A DNA stretch of 64,000 nucleotides from Nipponacmea schrenckii. Taxonomy: Eukaryota; Mollusca; Gastropoda; Lottiidae. Below, piece after piece: positions 48,601 to 57,223 of the stretch (its first letter is position 1; each line of letters starts with the position of its first letter). Location of the stretch: NCBI GenBank assembly GCA_030562195.1, contig JAUJPP010000005.1, forward strand, positions 37,311,106 to 37,375,105. Reading direction: 5' to 3'. The notes beneath the pieces are model-generated. The model was not told the DNA's origin. It ran no database searches and was given only the letters and a program-made list of their open reading frames with translations. Position numbers and translations under genes: made by a program.

Positions 48601-50965
48601 ATGCAAGAAAATGCGGTGTGAACACCCTGTATAATGGTGTTAAAATCTAAATCAAGTGTTAAGTACGTACCATATCTGACTTAAATACATTATAAACCTC
48701 TGTATTATTTGGTTTATCTTCCAGATAGATTGAAACTCTTTCCATTAACTGAGCATATTTATTTTTAATTGGTGTATAAAAATGTTTTAAATGTATCAGT
48801 CTTACGTTCAGATTCTTGTGATTTTCAACTTGGGTTAGAAATTGCTGAAAGGAAAACATAACAATTAAATAAAGGGCAATAATAAGAGTGTAAATCAGTT
48901 TAAAAGTGAAATAAGTGGGTACACTTACAAATTCTTAATGAAAAACCCATTACTTTAAATAACAAATATGGTAAGTCATCATATATCATAATTTTCTGTG
49001 AAACAAAAACCAAAGTCCTCTCTTAAACTTTAACGAGAGAGCTTGTCTAGATAATAGGCAATAACAAACTTAACATCTACCTGTTTTGTAATGTAACCAA
49101 ACTCCTGTAGTTTTTTACACAGGTAATAAATCTGTGAAGGTATGTTGATAAAAAACACTTTACTTAGAGCATGACTTGTTTCACCAGAATAACGCATTCT
49201 ACAAAATATACAAATTATATATTATATCTAACAACACCATGTATCTAAATACACTCATTATGTCATTTGGTTCGTTGATTTATAGAATAAGAAAACTTAC
49301 ATGCAAAATTGATCCAGTCGGTAAATTAATTCATAAATAATTGTTATAACAGATAAATACAAGTCTCTTTCCATTTGAACTTGTAACGTGCCGAGTCCTC
49401 AAAACCTGTTTATAACATACTCTGTCTAGACTCAACTCCAGTTTATATTTCAGTTATAATAAAGAAAATTACCTTCCAACTCTTTCTAACACACAATACA
49501 TCATGTGAGTTAACTCTATTTTGGGATCACGTTCCCGTACCAACACATCGTATCTGGTCTTCTGATTGGCCACCAGTACAAACTTCTGACCCCATCTACA
49601 ATTATTATAAACATGTATTAATTCTCATAGTTTTGTCTTCTCGTTTTCCCATTAGAATTTTCAGGGTGTATTGCAATCAAGAAATACAAAACCTACTTAA
49701 TACTATGAGATTTCGAGTTGTTGTTAATTATAATTTTTAGCCAAAACTTTGCTGAGTTTCATCAAGTTTAGATGATAATAAAGAGAGAACAATTGAACAT
49801 ATATGTAGTACAAATATCTGTCCTGTTTTTAACAATCAAAAAGGGCAGTAGGGCTGTATTTTACTATACAGACATCTTTTAAAACATACCTAGCAATTAT
49901 CTCCTCCAGTGACATGAGAATTTTTCTAGTTTCTAATGATCGGACCTGCATGCTAACATCCTGTCTACTATCAAAATAAAAACATGAACCCTGCACACCC
50001 GGCTCATTTTCTATTATCTTTAATGGGTAAATATTCTGTTCTGCCACCTACAACACCATAAATAGTAAATTGACAGAGCTGTTACTTTTAATATCAACAA
50101 GCAGTATGCACATCATAGTGTTTTCAATTATTTTTTTTATGAAAAATTAACATCAATATCATCAACAAAAATAAAAACTACAGTCAAGATCTGTTAAGAT
50201 TTATGACGGCTAAATAGCTCCAAGCTGAAATGACTGGCATACATAGCAATTCCAATTCAATCTAGGGCCCTCATTTGAATGAAAGGCAAATACAGCCAAC
50301 CTGTATCTTCAATAAGAGGAAGCTGGCAAATATAGTACACTTCAGTAAACAAATAACCTAGAGAAACCTAGTAAGACATGACTGGTCCATACTGTCTTAT
50401 GTTTGTCTGTGTTGTGTTCATTATCTATTCAAATATCATCAAAAACGTATGTTTATGACTATCAAAAGAGAATTAAATGGACAAGGGCGCTGTGTAAAGT
50501 GGGAATATCACAAATACTATGGCAATATCAAATTTTCAATCCTCCTCCTTTTTTCTATCTGTACTACTAGAACTTACATTATGAACCCAGATACCAGTAG
50601 TAGGATCTTTAAAAGCAAATCGGTCATAGGGTAAAAGATCTTCTCTAGCTTCTGGCATCACATAGAACTCCAGGTTTCCATTCACACCTACATTCTTCCA
50701 GATAAATTCCTTGCTCTTAACATCTAGTTTTAAACTGAACTCCTTCCGAGCCTCCAATCTCACCCATAATGCATTGAATGTTATTCCTGCAGGAAAAATA
50801 GTATCATACTGGTATTTAAAATGTTTTGGCCTCAATATTCTAAAAAGAAAAAGAAATGAAATCTTACAAAATAGATATGCACTGTATATTGAGAAAAGGT
50901 AAAAACACCTCACCATCCAAACCCTCTAGAGCAATCTCCTCAACTACATCAGCTGCAAAATTCAT
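26558..50965 (-). CDS. GTF3C1: General transcription factor 3C polypeptide 1 (TFIIIC largest subunit), 35 exons found, C-terminus not located
   Basis: This subunit of TFIIIC recognises the B-box of tRNA-type promoters and helps recruit TFIIIB and RNA polymerase III in the nucleus. The ATG at 50965 opens MNFAADVVEEIALEGLDG, which matches the family N-terminus (human ends the same stretch in EVALEGLDG). I traced 35 GT-AG exons (listed in the five block entries). Their phases join without a break into 5016 nt, that is 1672 codons. Similarity to human GTF3C1 runs collinearly from the first exon to the GILGVPIFDLQ stretch of exon 35, about human residue 1850. The human protein has about 2100 residues, so roughly 250 more are expected. 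Exon 35 ends in a good donor (CAG|GTAAGAT), so more exons should lie to the left, but none could be recognised. Without splicing, the frame stops two codons later. Identity rests on protein recall, not a search, but the collinearity is strong. Confidence 0.96.
27224..27810 (+). mobile_element. Pearl-like element, third subfamily, in GTF3C1 intron 34 (copy J)
   Basis: Starts AAAGATAGCCTTGTC, as does copy M. It holds three or more units of about 165 bp with CAGACACCATAAA, GAAAAATTATCGGATCATCA, GGGATCATCTTCATAATG and AAAGAATCCATAAAGAATTG. It ends GAACGACGGACGGACAGACC and GATTACAACATAAAAA, a decayed 3' module. Confidence 0.7.
28181..28570 (+). mobile_element. Short complete pearl-like element in GTF3C1 intron 33 (copy K)
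   Basis: At 390 bp it keeps both modules. The 5' end is AAGATAGCTTGCCAGGTTAG then ATACGCCCACTGGCAGCATT. The 3' end is CAAGCAATTGTGGACGGACG with more GGAC repeats, GACGACAATATACGCCC and GTGGGCGTATAAAA. Only about one and a half internal units separate them, so it is a good minimal model of the family. Confidence 0.85.
29272..31973. repeat. 29-bp minisatellite, about 93 copies, in GTF3C1 intron 32
   Basis: The unit GACATTCAATTGTTCTGTTG plus CAAGTTATA (29 bp) is repeated head to tail for 2.7 kb. Variation is mainly in the tail (GTTATA, GATATA, GTATA, GTTATAA) and at C/T in TTGCAAG or TTGTAAG. A 29-bp unit shifts the reading frame each time and no long frame is open, so it is not coding. It lies between exons 32 and 33 and makes up most of that intron. 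Confidence 0.97.
33832..36167 (-). CDS. GTF3C1: GTF3C1 exons 23-28: basic linker and following helical domain (residues 1016-1179)
   Basis: Exons are 36102-36167, 35657-35716, 35369-35422, 35005-35096, 34547-34651 and 33832-33945. Exons 23-25 are short (66, 60, 54 nt), all start and end in phase 1, and encode a lysine-rich linker (KKTTKKDN; GKNDGKKKKGNKGGKG; TKRKRVVEKVKEPPKKK) like the basic stretch of the vertebrate protein. Because all three are symmetric, any could be skipped without a frameshift, and lengths here may vary. Exons 26-28 return to conserved sequence: LGLMTKERVVWTSKEDG, LLLCKVASYL, VPWTIVRDILHEKSKE, and CQRRVAFAMKNP (human GRRARYIVKNP). The donor of exon 27 is GTTGGT and lies inside a 32-bp tandem repeat. 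Confidence 0.92.
34259..34546. repeat. 32-bp minisatellite, 9 copies, abutting GTF3C1 exon 27
   Basis: Nine units of ATAACATATATTTATACAAT plus AAAATAACCAAC (288 bp exactly) differ at only one visible site (ACCAAT in the sixth). Near-perfect identity suggests recent expansion. The array ends exactly at the exon boundary; the last unit's ACCAAC is the 5' splice site GTTGGT on the coding strand. Confidence 0.95.
36370..42556 (-). CDS. GTF3C1: GTF3C1 exons 14-22: central conserved region (residues 587-1015)
   Basis: Exons are 42407-42556, 41884-41982, 41546-41722, 41183-41303, 40907-40995, 39834-40025, 37339-37540, 36807-36957 and 36370-36476. Landmarks in order: SDPAVKLAIEQAKLRL (human NDPLVRSAIEQVRFRI); GLVPKFKRYQLVHEMLFYLL (human [20 protein letters not shown]); GWCLISDVLILLPLTVVCQI (human [20 protein letters not shown]); ITNQLLYARRYVYSFYES (human IRQQLLYKRRYIFSVVEN); FDSSLFCHLMRNWF (human LDSSFYGHLKRNWIW). 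Exons 14 and 18 end in the weaker donor GTTTGT. Exon 20 has two possible acceptors, 37540 or 37555 (15 nt apart, same frame). I chose 37540 because it aligns without an insertion. The intron between exons 19 and 20 contains a pearl-like copy and a decayed hAT element. Confidence 0.94.
37614..38711 (+). mobile_element. Decayed hAT element in GTF3C1 intron 19
   Basis: The ends are CAGGCCTCGAATTTTG and, reversed, CAGTGCCTCGAAATTTG. TGGCCA directly abuts both (37608-37613; 38712-38717), part of a probable 8-bp duplication. The interior keeps an N-terminal transposase fragment (next entry). There is also an inner pair of CGTAACCGA and TCGGTTACG motifs. Confidence 0.75.
38258..38602 (+). pseudogene. 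N-terminal fragment of a hAT transposase with BED-like zinc finger
   Basis: The frame contains KLTVKTFNKWSFNKDFKIV just upstream, then LECKVCSTHLSDIRKEANRR, QNYADGVSCVHKGNILRHIK and SDGLHDW. The C-x2-C, the RG(I)KG and the 'VHKGN-LRH-KS-LHDWA' block are typical of BED/TTF-type fingers at the start of hAT proteins. An in-frame stop lies upstream (about 38223), while an ATG at 38208 begins a plausible start (MAQPNRKP) in another frame, so at least one frameshift is present. The rest of the transposase is missing. It is not functional. Confidence 0.7.
39103..39650 (+). mobile_element. Pearl-like element in GTF3C1 intron 19 (copy L)
   Basis: The 5' end is TTGCCTTGCAAGATACGCCC. There are three units with GTCAAGGGCAATAACTCAA, GATCTCATCAATATAAATGA and GAAAACTGTAGTCTCTATCG. 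The 3' end is CAAGCAATTGTGGACGGACT then GACGACAATATACGACC; the last hairpin arm is decayed (ATTATAATGG). Its units bridge the first and second subfamilies. Confidence 0.75.
42724..44874 (+). mobile_element. Full-length pearl-like element in GTF3C1 intron 13 (copy B)
   Basis: The 5' module AAGATAGCTTGCCAGGCAAG, GTAATATACGCCCACTGGCA leads into about eleven internal units. The unit marker AGAGTG falls at 43347, 43508, 43671, 43832, 43995, 44156 and 44318 (spacing 161-163 bp). The 3' module is GGACGGACGGACGGACG, then GTGGGTGACGACAATATACG, and a hairpin TATACGCCC...GGGCGTATA at about 44842-44872. It is almost identical to copy C over most of its length. It lies antisense to GTF3C1. Confidence 0.9.
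45072..48404 (-). CDS. GTF3C1: GTF3C1 exons 7-13: second winged-helix region (residues 279-586)
   Basis: Exons are 48286-48404, 47994-48112, 46346-46556, 45970-46079, 45655-45780, 45387-45481 and 45072-45215. Exon 8 ends in an acidic serine run (DSDNSDSDEDETE). Exon 9 encodes a clear winged helix: STGLSQSQFGVVMGFTRLEARSVLRKM then DCGRQRKN, matching human [25 protein letters not shown] then DEGRQRTTK. Exons 12-13 match the human RLLKRRNLIIEAV and [20 protein letters not shown] segments (RLLRRTNWILESV; KRSLKRILHWLQQEGRIQLL). The intron between exons 8 and 9 holds the 1.2-kb Harbinger-like MITE; the intron after exon 13 holds a 2.15-kb pearl-like element. Confidence 0.94.
46587..47770. mobile_element. 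Harbinger-like MITE (1184 bp) in GTF3C1 intron 8
   Basis: 34-bp terminal inverted repeats at 46587-46620 and 47737-47770, starting GGCCGTACAAAGTAAATTGT and GGCCGTGCAAAGTAAATTGT, have a single mismatch. The 3-bp duplication CTA lies at 46584-46586 and 47771-47773. Open frames inside (for example 46972-47235) resemble nothing. The class is inferred from the GGCC start and the 3-bp target. Confidence 0.85.
48671..50965 (-). CDS. GTF3C1: GTF3C1 exons 1-6: N-terminal and B-block winged-helix region (residues 1-278)
   Basis: Exons are 50914-50965, 50578-50786, 49890-50047, 49473-49595, 49081-49198 and 48671-48844. End phases are 1, 0, 2, 2, 0, 0. Exon 2 carries ALWVRLEARKEF, the equivalent of human ALWSRLETRVPPF. 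Exon 3 carries NEPGVQGSCFYF, like human NKDGIQGSCRYF. Exons 4-6 hold the B-block_TFIIIC domain: RWGQKFVLVANQ, then YCVLERVGR followed by SRYSG-like residues and the helix IYYLCKKLQEFGYITKQ, then NKYAQLMERVSIYL. This is the part expected to contact B-box DNA. Introns here are 127-530 bp and contain no recognised mobile element. Confidence 0.95.
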
Positions 50966-51492
50966 CTTCTTTTAAATTTCATTTATACCATGCTATTTTC
51001 TGAAGAATGAAACAAAACTGTACTTGAAAATCAAATAATTGGTGAATCCACACGCATATCATGTATCAGTTCTATGATCAGAATTCATTTAACTGTGTTT
51101 CATAATAGGTGGTAATCATTTCCATTATGTCATATTCTTGTGTTATGATAAGCATTGTGTCATGCCCATGGCAGAAGATAAATCAGGATCAGCAGTGCTG
51201 TACTGACTGACAGACACTGTGTTACAGTTGCATTACTTGTAGATTGTGGGCTAAAGTCAAATTACATCAGAATCAGACAATGCGAAAGTGCACATAAAAG
51301 TCGTGGATCTGCTTACATAACATTATTCAGAGCTTATTGGGCTTCTCTCTGCACAACTGTCATTTATAGCAAATGAATATACATGCAAAGAGAGACGATC
51401 AAATTAAATCTCACGCATCTTTCTTCAGCCATTATTGTTTACTTCGGGAGACCACTCTAAGGTTATCTAAAATAGAGTTATCTCCCTTAGAC
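50966..51492. promoter_or_regulatory. GTF3C1: Presumed 5' flank and promoter region of GTF3C1
   Basis: This is 0.5 kb between the GTF3C1 start codon and the next transposon. No TATA box or clear 5' untranslated exon was identified. ATAGAGTTATCTCCCTTAG at about 51472-51490 is a motif also seen in part at 9575 and 46711. The promoter call is by position only. Confidence 0.3.
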
Positions 51493-51500
51493 CATAAATC

Positions 51501-53331
51501 CATAGAGGTATTAATAGAACTAGAGGGCTAACTCCAGAACGAGGCTGAAGTCGCTATGTACGCCGCCGCCATGTTGTTTGTACGGCAAAAGACGTCAAAC
51601 GTCATACAACCGAAAATAGATGTATTTTTAGAAGTAAATTCACAATTGCGGTCATTTCTTGCTAGGCTTATAATTGTCAAGAGAGACAAAGTTCTGTTAT
51701 TGTCTTGAAAGAGAGAAATAACGTTAGGAATTCAATTCTTTCACCGAAAAGCTTAAAATAGCCCTTATTTAAGAAGACTTAACCTACGTTAAAATTGAGG
51801 CTACGCCAATTTCTTGTTGGTCATTAAGATGATGTTGTCAATAGATCCCGTTCAAATCGAACTCAATTTTTCTCATTGTTGTTAGATCCTCTTACTCCGA
51901 TTGAGTTACGTAAAATTTTAATCATTTGCTAAATGCGGCTCAACCCCCAAGACAAGAATCCATGCCTATCTATGCCTATGCCACTATGGCAATCTTTTTT
52001 TTAAAAAAAAAATAATACTTTATGGGTGTGTAAGGGGTTCAAGTGATTGCTCAAAAAGGTTGGGGATCACTGGGTAGTAGTAAGTACTTCGTCTCCGGTA
52101 GTAGGCTACTGTAGACTGTAGGCTAACTAGGTCCAGACAGAGACAGAGTCTAGGCTATTCGTAACTGACCTAAGGCTGCAACTGAGCTGAAGTGATGGCC
52201 TAGCTGTGCTGCAATTCGATGGAGTCATCAAATAGATTTCTTGTAACACATACCTTTTAAAAATCCCTTTGTGTAATCATAGTATATGCTACTCCTTTCG
52301 AGTGGTCTTTTGAGAATAATAAGAAGCAGGTGCTTGTTTACATTAATGACGACATACATCAATGACGTCTTTTCCTTGAGGGGCACCTACAATTGAGCTA
52401 TTCAATGATTGGCTTTTTAAACAATAAGGTCACAGGTCGAGGTCAGAGCAGTCTTAGTATTTCACAGGCATCCGTATTATTCTTATGCCCTGGGTTTTCA
52501 TCTTTTTTGGGTGGCGTCCCTTATTTTGATTTGGTTCGGACTCGCGTCCCTATCTATTTTCAAATTCACCAACACCAGAGATATACGAAGAGTGGATTAG
52601 TCGACAACCTTCAGTTGTTTCGTCCACAAAGATTAATGAAATGAAAATGTTATATTTATGCAGTTTCAAACAAATTTAGTTTAACAAAGTTCAAATCTGT
52701 CAAATATTGTATTCTCAATCGCTTCAAATGTATCTAAATTTGAATTTTAACTTTTTATCGCTTAATAAATTTGATGAATTCATGATTAATTATTGAATTT
52801 TATGATTGTGTTATATTCCATATACCGGTAATTTATTCTTGCATTTAATTGCATCTTTGCTGTCGAGTTTCACTCTAAACTGTAGGCCATAAAAACATGG
52901 TTGTTGATTCCGTAAATTATTTTGATTTTTTCATTTTAGCTTCGCTCGAACTGTTTATATGTATTTCATGAGTATATTTATTTATGGAGTAGGATTCTTT
53001 AATATCTAAGAATGAAAATAAAAATTAAAAAACAAATTCAAATTCTTAAACCTGGACCATAACCTAAGAGCATTATTAGTATTATTCCATTAAAATATAT
53101 TCCAGCTAATTAGTGGTGTTTTGTACATATTTTGTGCATCAGAGATTTGAAAGAAATCGGATATAATGAATTTATTCGTCGCATAAATATCAGCTTTTTA
53201 CTATAGCCAGCGTAGATTACGTCGCTTTTTGCCGTACAATCAATATGGCGTCAATCGTCCATGAATGGCTTCAATGACGCAAGAACAAAATGACGTCAGT
53301 CAGCTCTCTAGTCCTTATTATTACCTCTATG
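51501..53331. mobile_element. Long-TIR element (1831 bp) with 8-bp duplication CATAAATC
   Basis: The left end CATAGAGGTATTAATAGAAC, CTAGAGGGCTAACTC is mirrored on the right as CATAGAGGTAATAATAAGGA, CTAGAGAGCTGACTG. Similarity resumes further in (CGCCATGTTGTTTGTACGGC and CGCCATATTGATTGTACGGC). CATAAATC abuts both ends (51493-51500; 53332-53339). There is no transposase frame. The 8-bp target suggests hAT mechanics. Confidence 0.85.
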
Positions 53332-53339
53332 CATAAATC

Positions 53340-53644
53340 AGCGTAAATAGCAGAGAGTGCAACATACGTAGGCTAAAGGCTTCAACAAAGCCTAGACAAG
53401 AAATCAAAGGCAAGGTATTAAGGATAAAAGCCCTGTATTCAGCTGAATAAGAACATGTGAAAAAGTCCATAGATTTATTTTCGATCCATGCCCCTTCAAA
53501 AAGTAGTTTTACTCAGGATATAACATCGTGTGACACTTTCAATTTGTAGTTAATCTATATTTTAAATGTCGTGAAACTTTTGAGTTGTAGTTGATCAGGA
53601 ATATAGGCTAACATCACGTAACCCTTGTTGTAGTTGATCTGAAT
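53340..53644. other. Short unannotated spacer
   Basis: No gene recognised. It contains TTGTAGTTGATC-type repeats (53583-53596, 53628-53640) that also flank the next transposon. Confidence 0.4.
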
Positions 53645-55075
53645 CAGGGGCGTAGTGTGACCATTTTGACTGGGGGTGTAACGTCTAAGTTTTACCGACG
53701 AACACGTGTAACGTCTAAGTTTTACCGACGAACACGTGTAACGTCTAAGTTTTACCGACGAACACGTGTTCTTCCGGGGGCAAAAATAACTTACTCGCAC
53801 TATTAAGTATATACATTATACACGAACGAAATCCATCGTTATAGCAAATCTTAAACCTTTGAAAACCATATCAATCAGGGTGTATCTAGAATATGCCTGA
53901 GAGGGGGGACTGAAAGGTGTTTTTTCCAAGGCAAGTCCTGCAGGCCAAAGGCCTTCGTATTTGGCCCTTGCAGTGGCGGGGGGTTCGGGGGTCCTTCCCC
54001 GGAAATTTTAACATACTAGGAAACCCGGAGAATACATCTGACGTGATTTTGGAAGTCTTTTCCACTGGTCCAAATTATCAATTTTCATCGGAAAACTACG
54101 TTTTCTATGTCCTTTTTCGACCTATTCTGCGTTTTACCGACATGGCGGGGGGTTTCGGGGATTCTCCCCCGGAAAACTTTACAATCTAGGAAACCAGGAG
54201 AATACATCTGACGCGATTTTGGAAGTCGTTTCCACCGGTCAAAATTATCAATTTTCGTCGGAAAACCATATGTTTTATATAGCCCTTTTCGACCTATTCT
54301 GCGTTTTACCGACAAGTTCAGTAAAAATCACTTTTTATGTAGACGAACAGTTTTCCGATAACATCATAACTGACACAAGGTTTCCACTCTTTCGGTCAGC
54401 CAATCCGTTTTACCGAAGGCTCCGTTTCCCACCATAACCGTCTATTATCGACCGATTCCGCGTTTAACCGACAAGTTTAGTATAAATCACTTAAATGTAG
54501 ACGAACGGTTTACCGATAAATCAGTTTAACAGACACAAGACTCTTTCGGTTAACAAATCAGTTTTACCGACGGCTCCATCTATGACCTTCTTCTATCGGC
54601 CAATTCCGCGTTTTACCGACAAATTCAAATAACGAACAGCTTACCAATTACAAGGGTATAGGTTAACCAATCGATTTTACCGAAGACTCCAGTCAAGACC
54701 AACTTATACCGACCGCTTCCGGTAGTTTCAGTAAAAAAATACTTTTACAGTTTACTGATCACATCATAACCAACACAAGGTTTTCACTTTTTATGTTAAC
54801 TGGTTTTACCGACGGTCCCATCTCGCCGTCTTTTATCGACCGATCATTACCAACACAATGTTTTGACTTTTTAGGTTAATTAATCGGTTTAATCGATCGA
54901 TTCCGTGTTTTACCGACGGTTCCATCCATGACCCTCTTTTTACCGACCGATTCCGCATTTTACCGACGGTTCCATCCATGACCCCCTTTTTACCGACCGA
55001 TTCCGCGTTTTACCGACGAGTTCAGTAAAAGTGGTGGGGTGCGACACCCCCCCCCCCCCGGTAGCTACGCCCGTG
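53645..55075. mobile_element. hAT-like element (1431 bp) filled with TTTTACCGAC repeats
   Basis: The ends CAGGGGCGTAG and, reversed, CACGGGCGTAG are abutted by the 8-bp duplication ATCTGAAT (53637-53644; 55076-55083). The interior starts with three perfect 30-bp repeats (about 53680-53769, GTAACGTCTAAGTTTTACCG, ACGAACACGT). It continues with two diverged blocks of about 195 bp (53980-54130; 54145-54315), and then a long series of TTTTACCGAC and GACCGATTCCGCG motifs. It ends in a C13 tract. No transposase is present. Confidence 0.8.
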
Positions 55076-55308
55076 ATCTGAATGTAACGTCTCGTGACCC
55101 TTTACAGTCAGTGGCGGAACTTTGTGTACGATTAGCCAAGGGATAAAGACTGACTTTATGTGGGGCAACTGGTCGCAACTCTGGGGTTCGGATTCCAAAC
55201 ACAGAAGTTCAAAGTTACGAAACCGATACTGATCTGTGTATTCTGTCATGAAATTTTTTCTTTATATAATATATAGTCAGTGGCGTAACCAGCGTGGGTG
55301 GGGGGCAC

Positions 55309-55440
55309 ATGGAACCCTTGCCTCTTCGCTTGCTAGGAGTCTTACATTTTGAGCGAGAACTCACTGCGACCATAGACAAAGAGGATTTAATTGACAGGTT
55401 CTCAAAGCAGCACAAGAACCTAGGAATAAAGCTCTTTTAA
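55309..55440 (+). pseudogene. C-terminal tail fragment of a hAT transposase
   Basis: The frame ATG at 55310 reads RLLGVLHFERELTATIDKED then LIDRFSKQ and stops at 55440. This resembles the 'LASLALLSIERE...IDFDDIIDEFA' tail that ends many ZMYM/TTF-type hAT transposases. Nothing of the catalytic domain is seen upstream. A CAGTGGCGTAACC sequence at 55278 could be a hAT terminus. Confidence 0.45.
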
Positions 55441-57223
55441 GAAAACTAAAAAAGAACAATACACATATGAAGTTGAGACTTATATTGTTTTGTTTTGTTT
55501 TTTTTTACAAAAAAAAAATACGCAATAAATTCAACATTTTTTTATCTTCTGTTTTTTAAATTTCGGCTTCTGATGGGGAAACATACCTCCTCAACCACTT
55601 CCCTGATCCAGCAAGTGCAGATGCTGCCGCTGACACTTCACACTTGGATTGTCTTAGGACCCCCCCCCCCCCCATTTCTCGTACCTGCCCCTTCTTGCAC
55701 CCCATAAACGAAAAAGTCATTGTATATAGTTCTGTTCATTGAGTACTGTTACTATTGACTTCCATAATAAAGATCACTATTTACTTATATTATCATACTG
55801 AAACAATGAAAATTCGGTCATTGATTAATTGATCAAGACAGCATCAAGGGTTCATCACACTACAACCTGAGCAGCGCGGCTCTTAGAAGAGCGGTTAGAA
55901 GCTGAAAGTTTTTGGGATAGAGCAACTCGTTTGGTAAATTAAGGCATTATTTTTCCCGCTCGTAGTTGGTGTTTTAATTAGCGTGGCAAAGAAGTCATAG
56001 GAACGTTCACGCTTAATCCTCCATTGCGAATGATTCATTTTAGGTCGCCCTGCTCTGCTTATTATGAGAAAGCCTGGCAGCACCGGCTCTTCACTTCTCT
56101 ACGCCTTGCTGATCTGCCTGTGAACGATTTCCTTGCCATCAACTATTGTATTCACGTTAATGATTCTTCGACTGATGGAAATCGAAAAAAATACTCAGAT
56201 CTTCTATATTAAAATATTTGTCTTATTGAACACATCATTTTGTTAATATTGATCCCTCTACTGTTTGAAATAAAATGAATGGAATTTTACGTCTTACTCT
56301 TCTGTATCGTTGGGGCTAATGGAGACGGGACACGCATTGCAAGGTGCAATTAGGCAAATTTTGCCAGGACAGCGGCATAAGATAGGATCTTAAACGTGCA
56401 CGGCCTGTAGCACACGGGTTTATTGTTTTGTCCCAAGGACTTTTTTGCATTTACCATGTCAACCCATCGGACCTGCCTTACTGACAGGGCGAACAGGGTT
56501 GAAAAATCCCAAAGTTTATTTCGACCTTTGCCGGAACTCGGATGTAACACACCATTTTCTTTTCCTATAAGTCTTATGGCCTTAGGCAAAACTAATACAT
56601 TTTCATCGAACACCAAACGGTCGAATTTTATGAAACATGCCCCTTACTGCCTTTACAATTACCTGTATTAGAAGATATTGGTAATTTTATCTTTAAACCT
56701 TTATCTTATTCCAATATTGAAATAATAAGGAAGTGAATGAATATTATGAGCTTACAGTTACGCCACTATTGAAACAATATTATTGAAAACAAGAGAATGC
56801 TCTAAAGGGAAAAATCGAATATTTTTCATGTAAATTGTAGACATTTGAATAATGTGTAGTGAAATCAATACGGATAACTAAACCTTGGATCGGTTGGATT
56901 AGCTCTTGAGCAATGAATTCATGGATTGAAAGATTTTAAAACCGAATTTTGAATTCTAAGGATCGGGGCGGTTGAGTGAAAGTTAACTTTAATCCTATAA
57001 TTGAAAGAGACGACTTATGAACGTTATAGTTATTTTGTACGAGGAGAATCGTGGGTTTTCTTTTGATTACTAGTCTTTTACTGAAGGCCCGTACATCTTG
57101 AATATTGGTCAGTTAGCAGAACATTGACAATATTTCTATTGTCTTTGATATTGCGAATTCAGAAAGACAGAATTTTACATCTAAAGATTCCAGTTGACCA
57201 AGGATTCACCACTCTAGCTGACC
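55441..57223. other. Unannotated stretch upstream of the lectin gene
   Basis: Holds a poly-C tract (55660-55674), the dispersed-repeat fragment at 56384-56440, and otherwise no recognised gene. The open frames at 56024-56212 and 56423-56671 show no family resemblance. The promoter of the lectin gene should lie near 57000-57200, but no core motif stands out. Confidence 0.4.
56384..56440 (+). repeat. Fragment of a dispersed repeat, second copy
   Basis: AGGATCTTAAACGTGCACGG and CCTGTAGCACACGGG correspond to the copy at 10358-10440. Confidence 0.55.

Noticed and set aside
55495..55707. 70-codon frame ending in a proline run
   Set aside because: Proline run is the poly-C tract; no other coding evidence.
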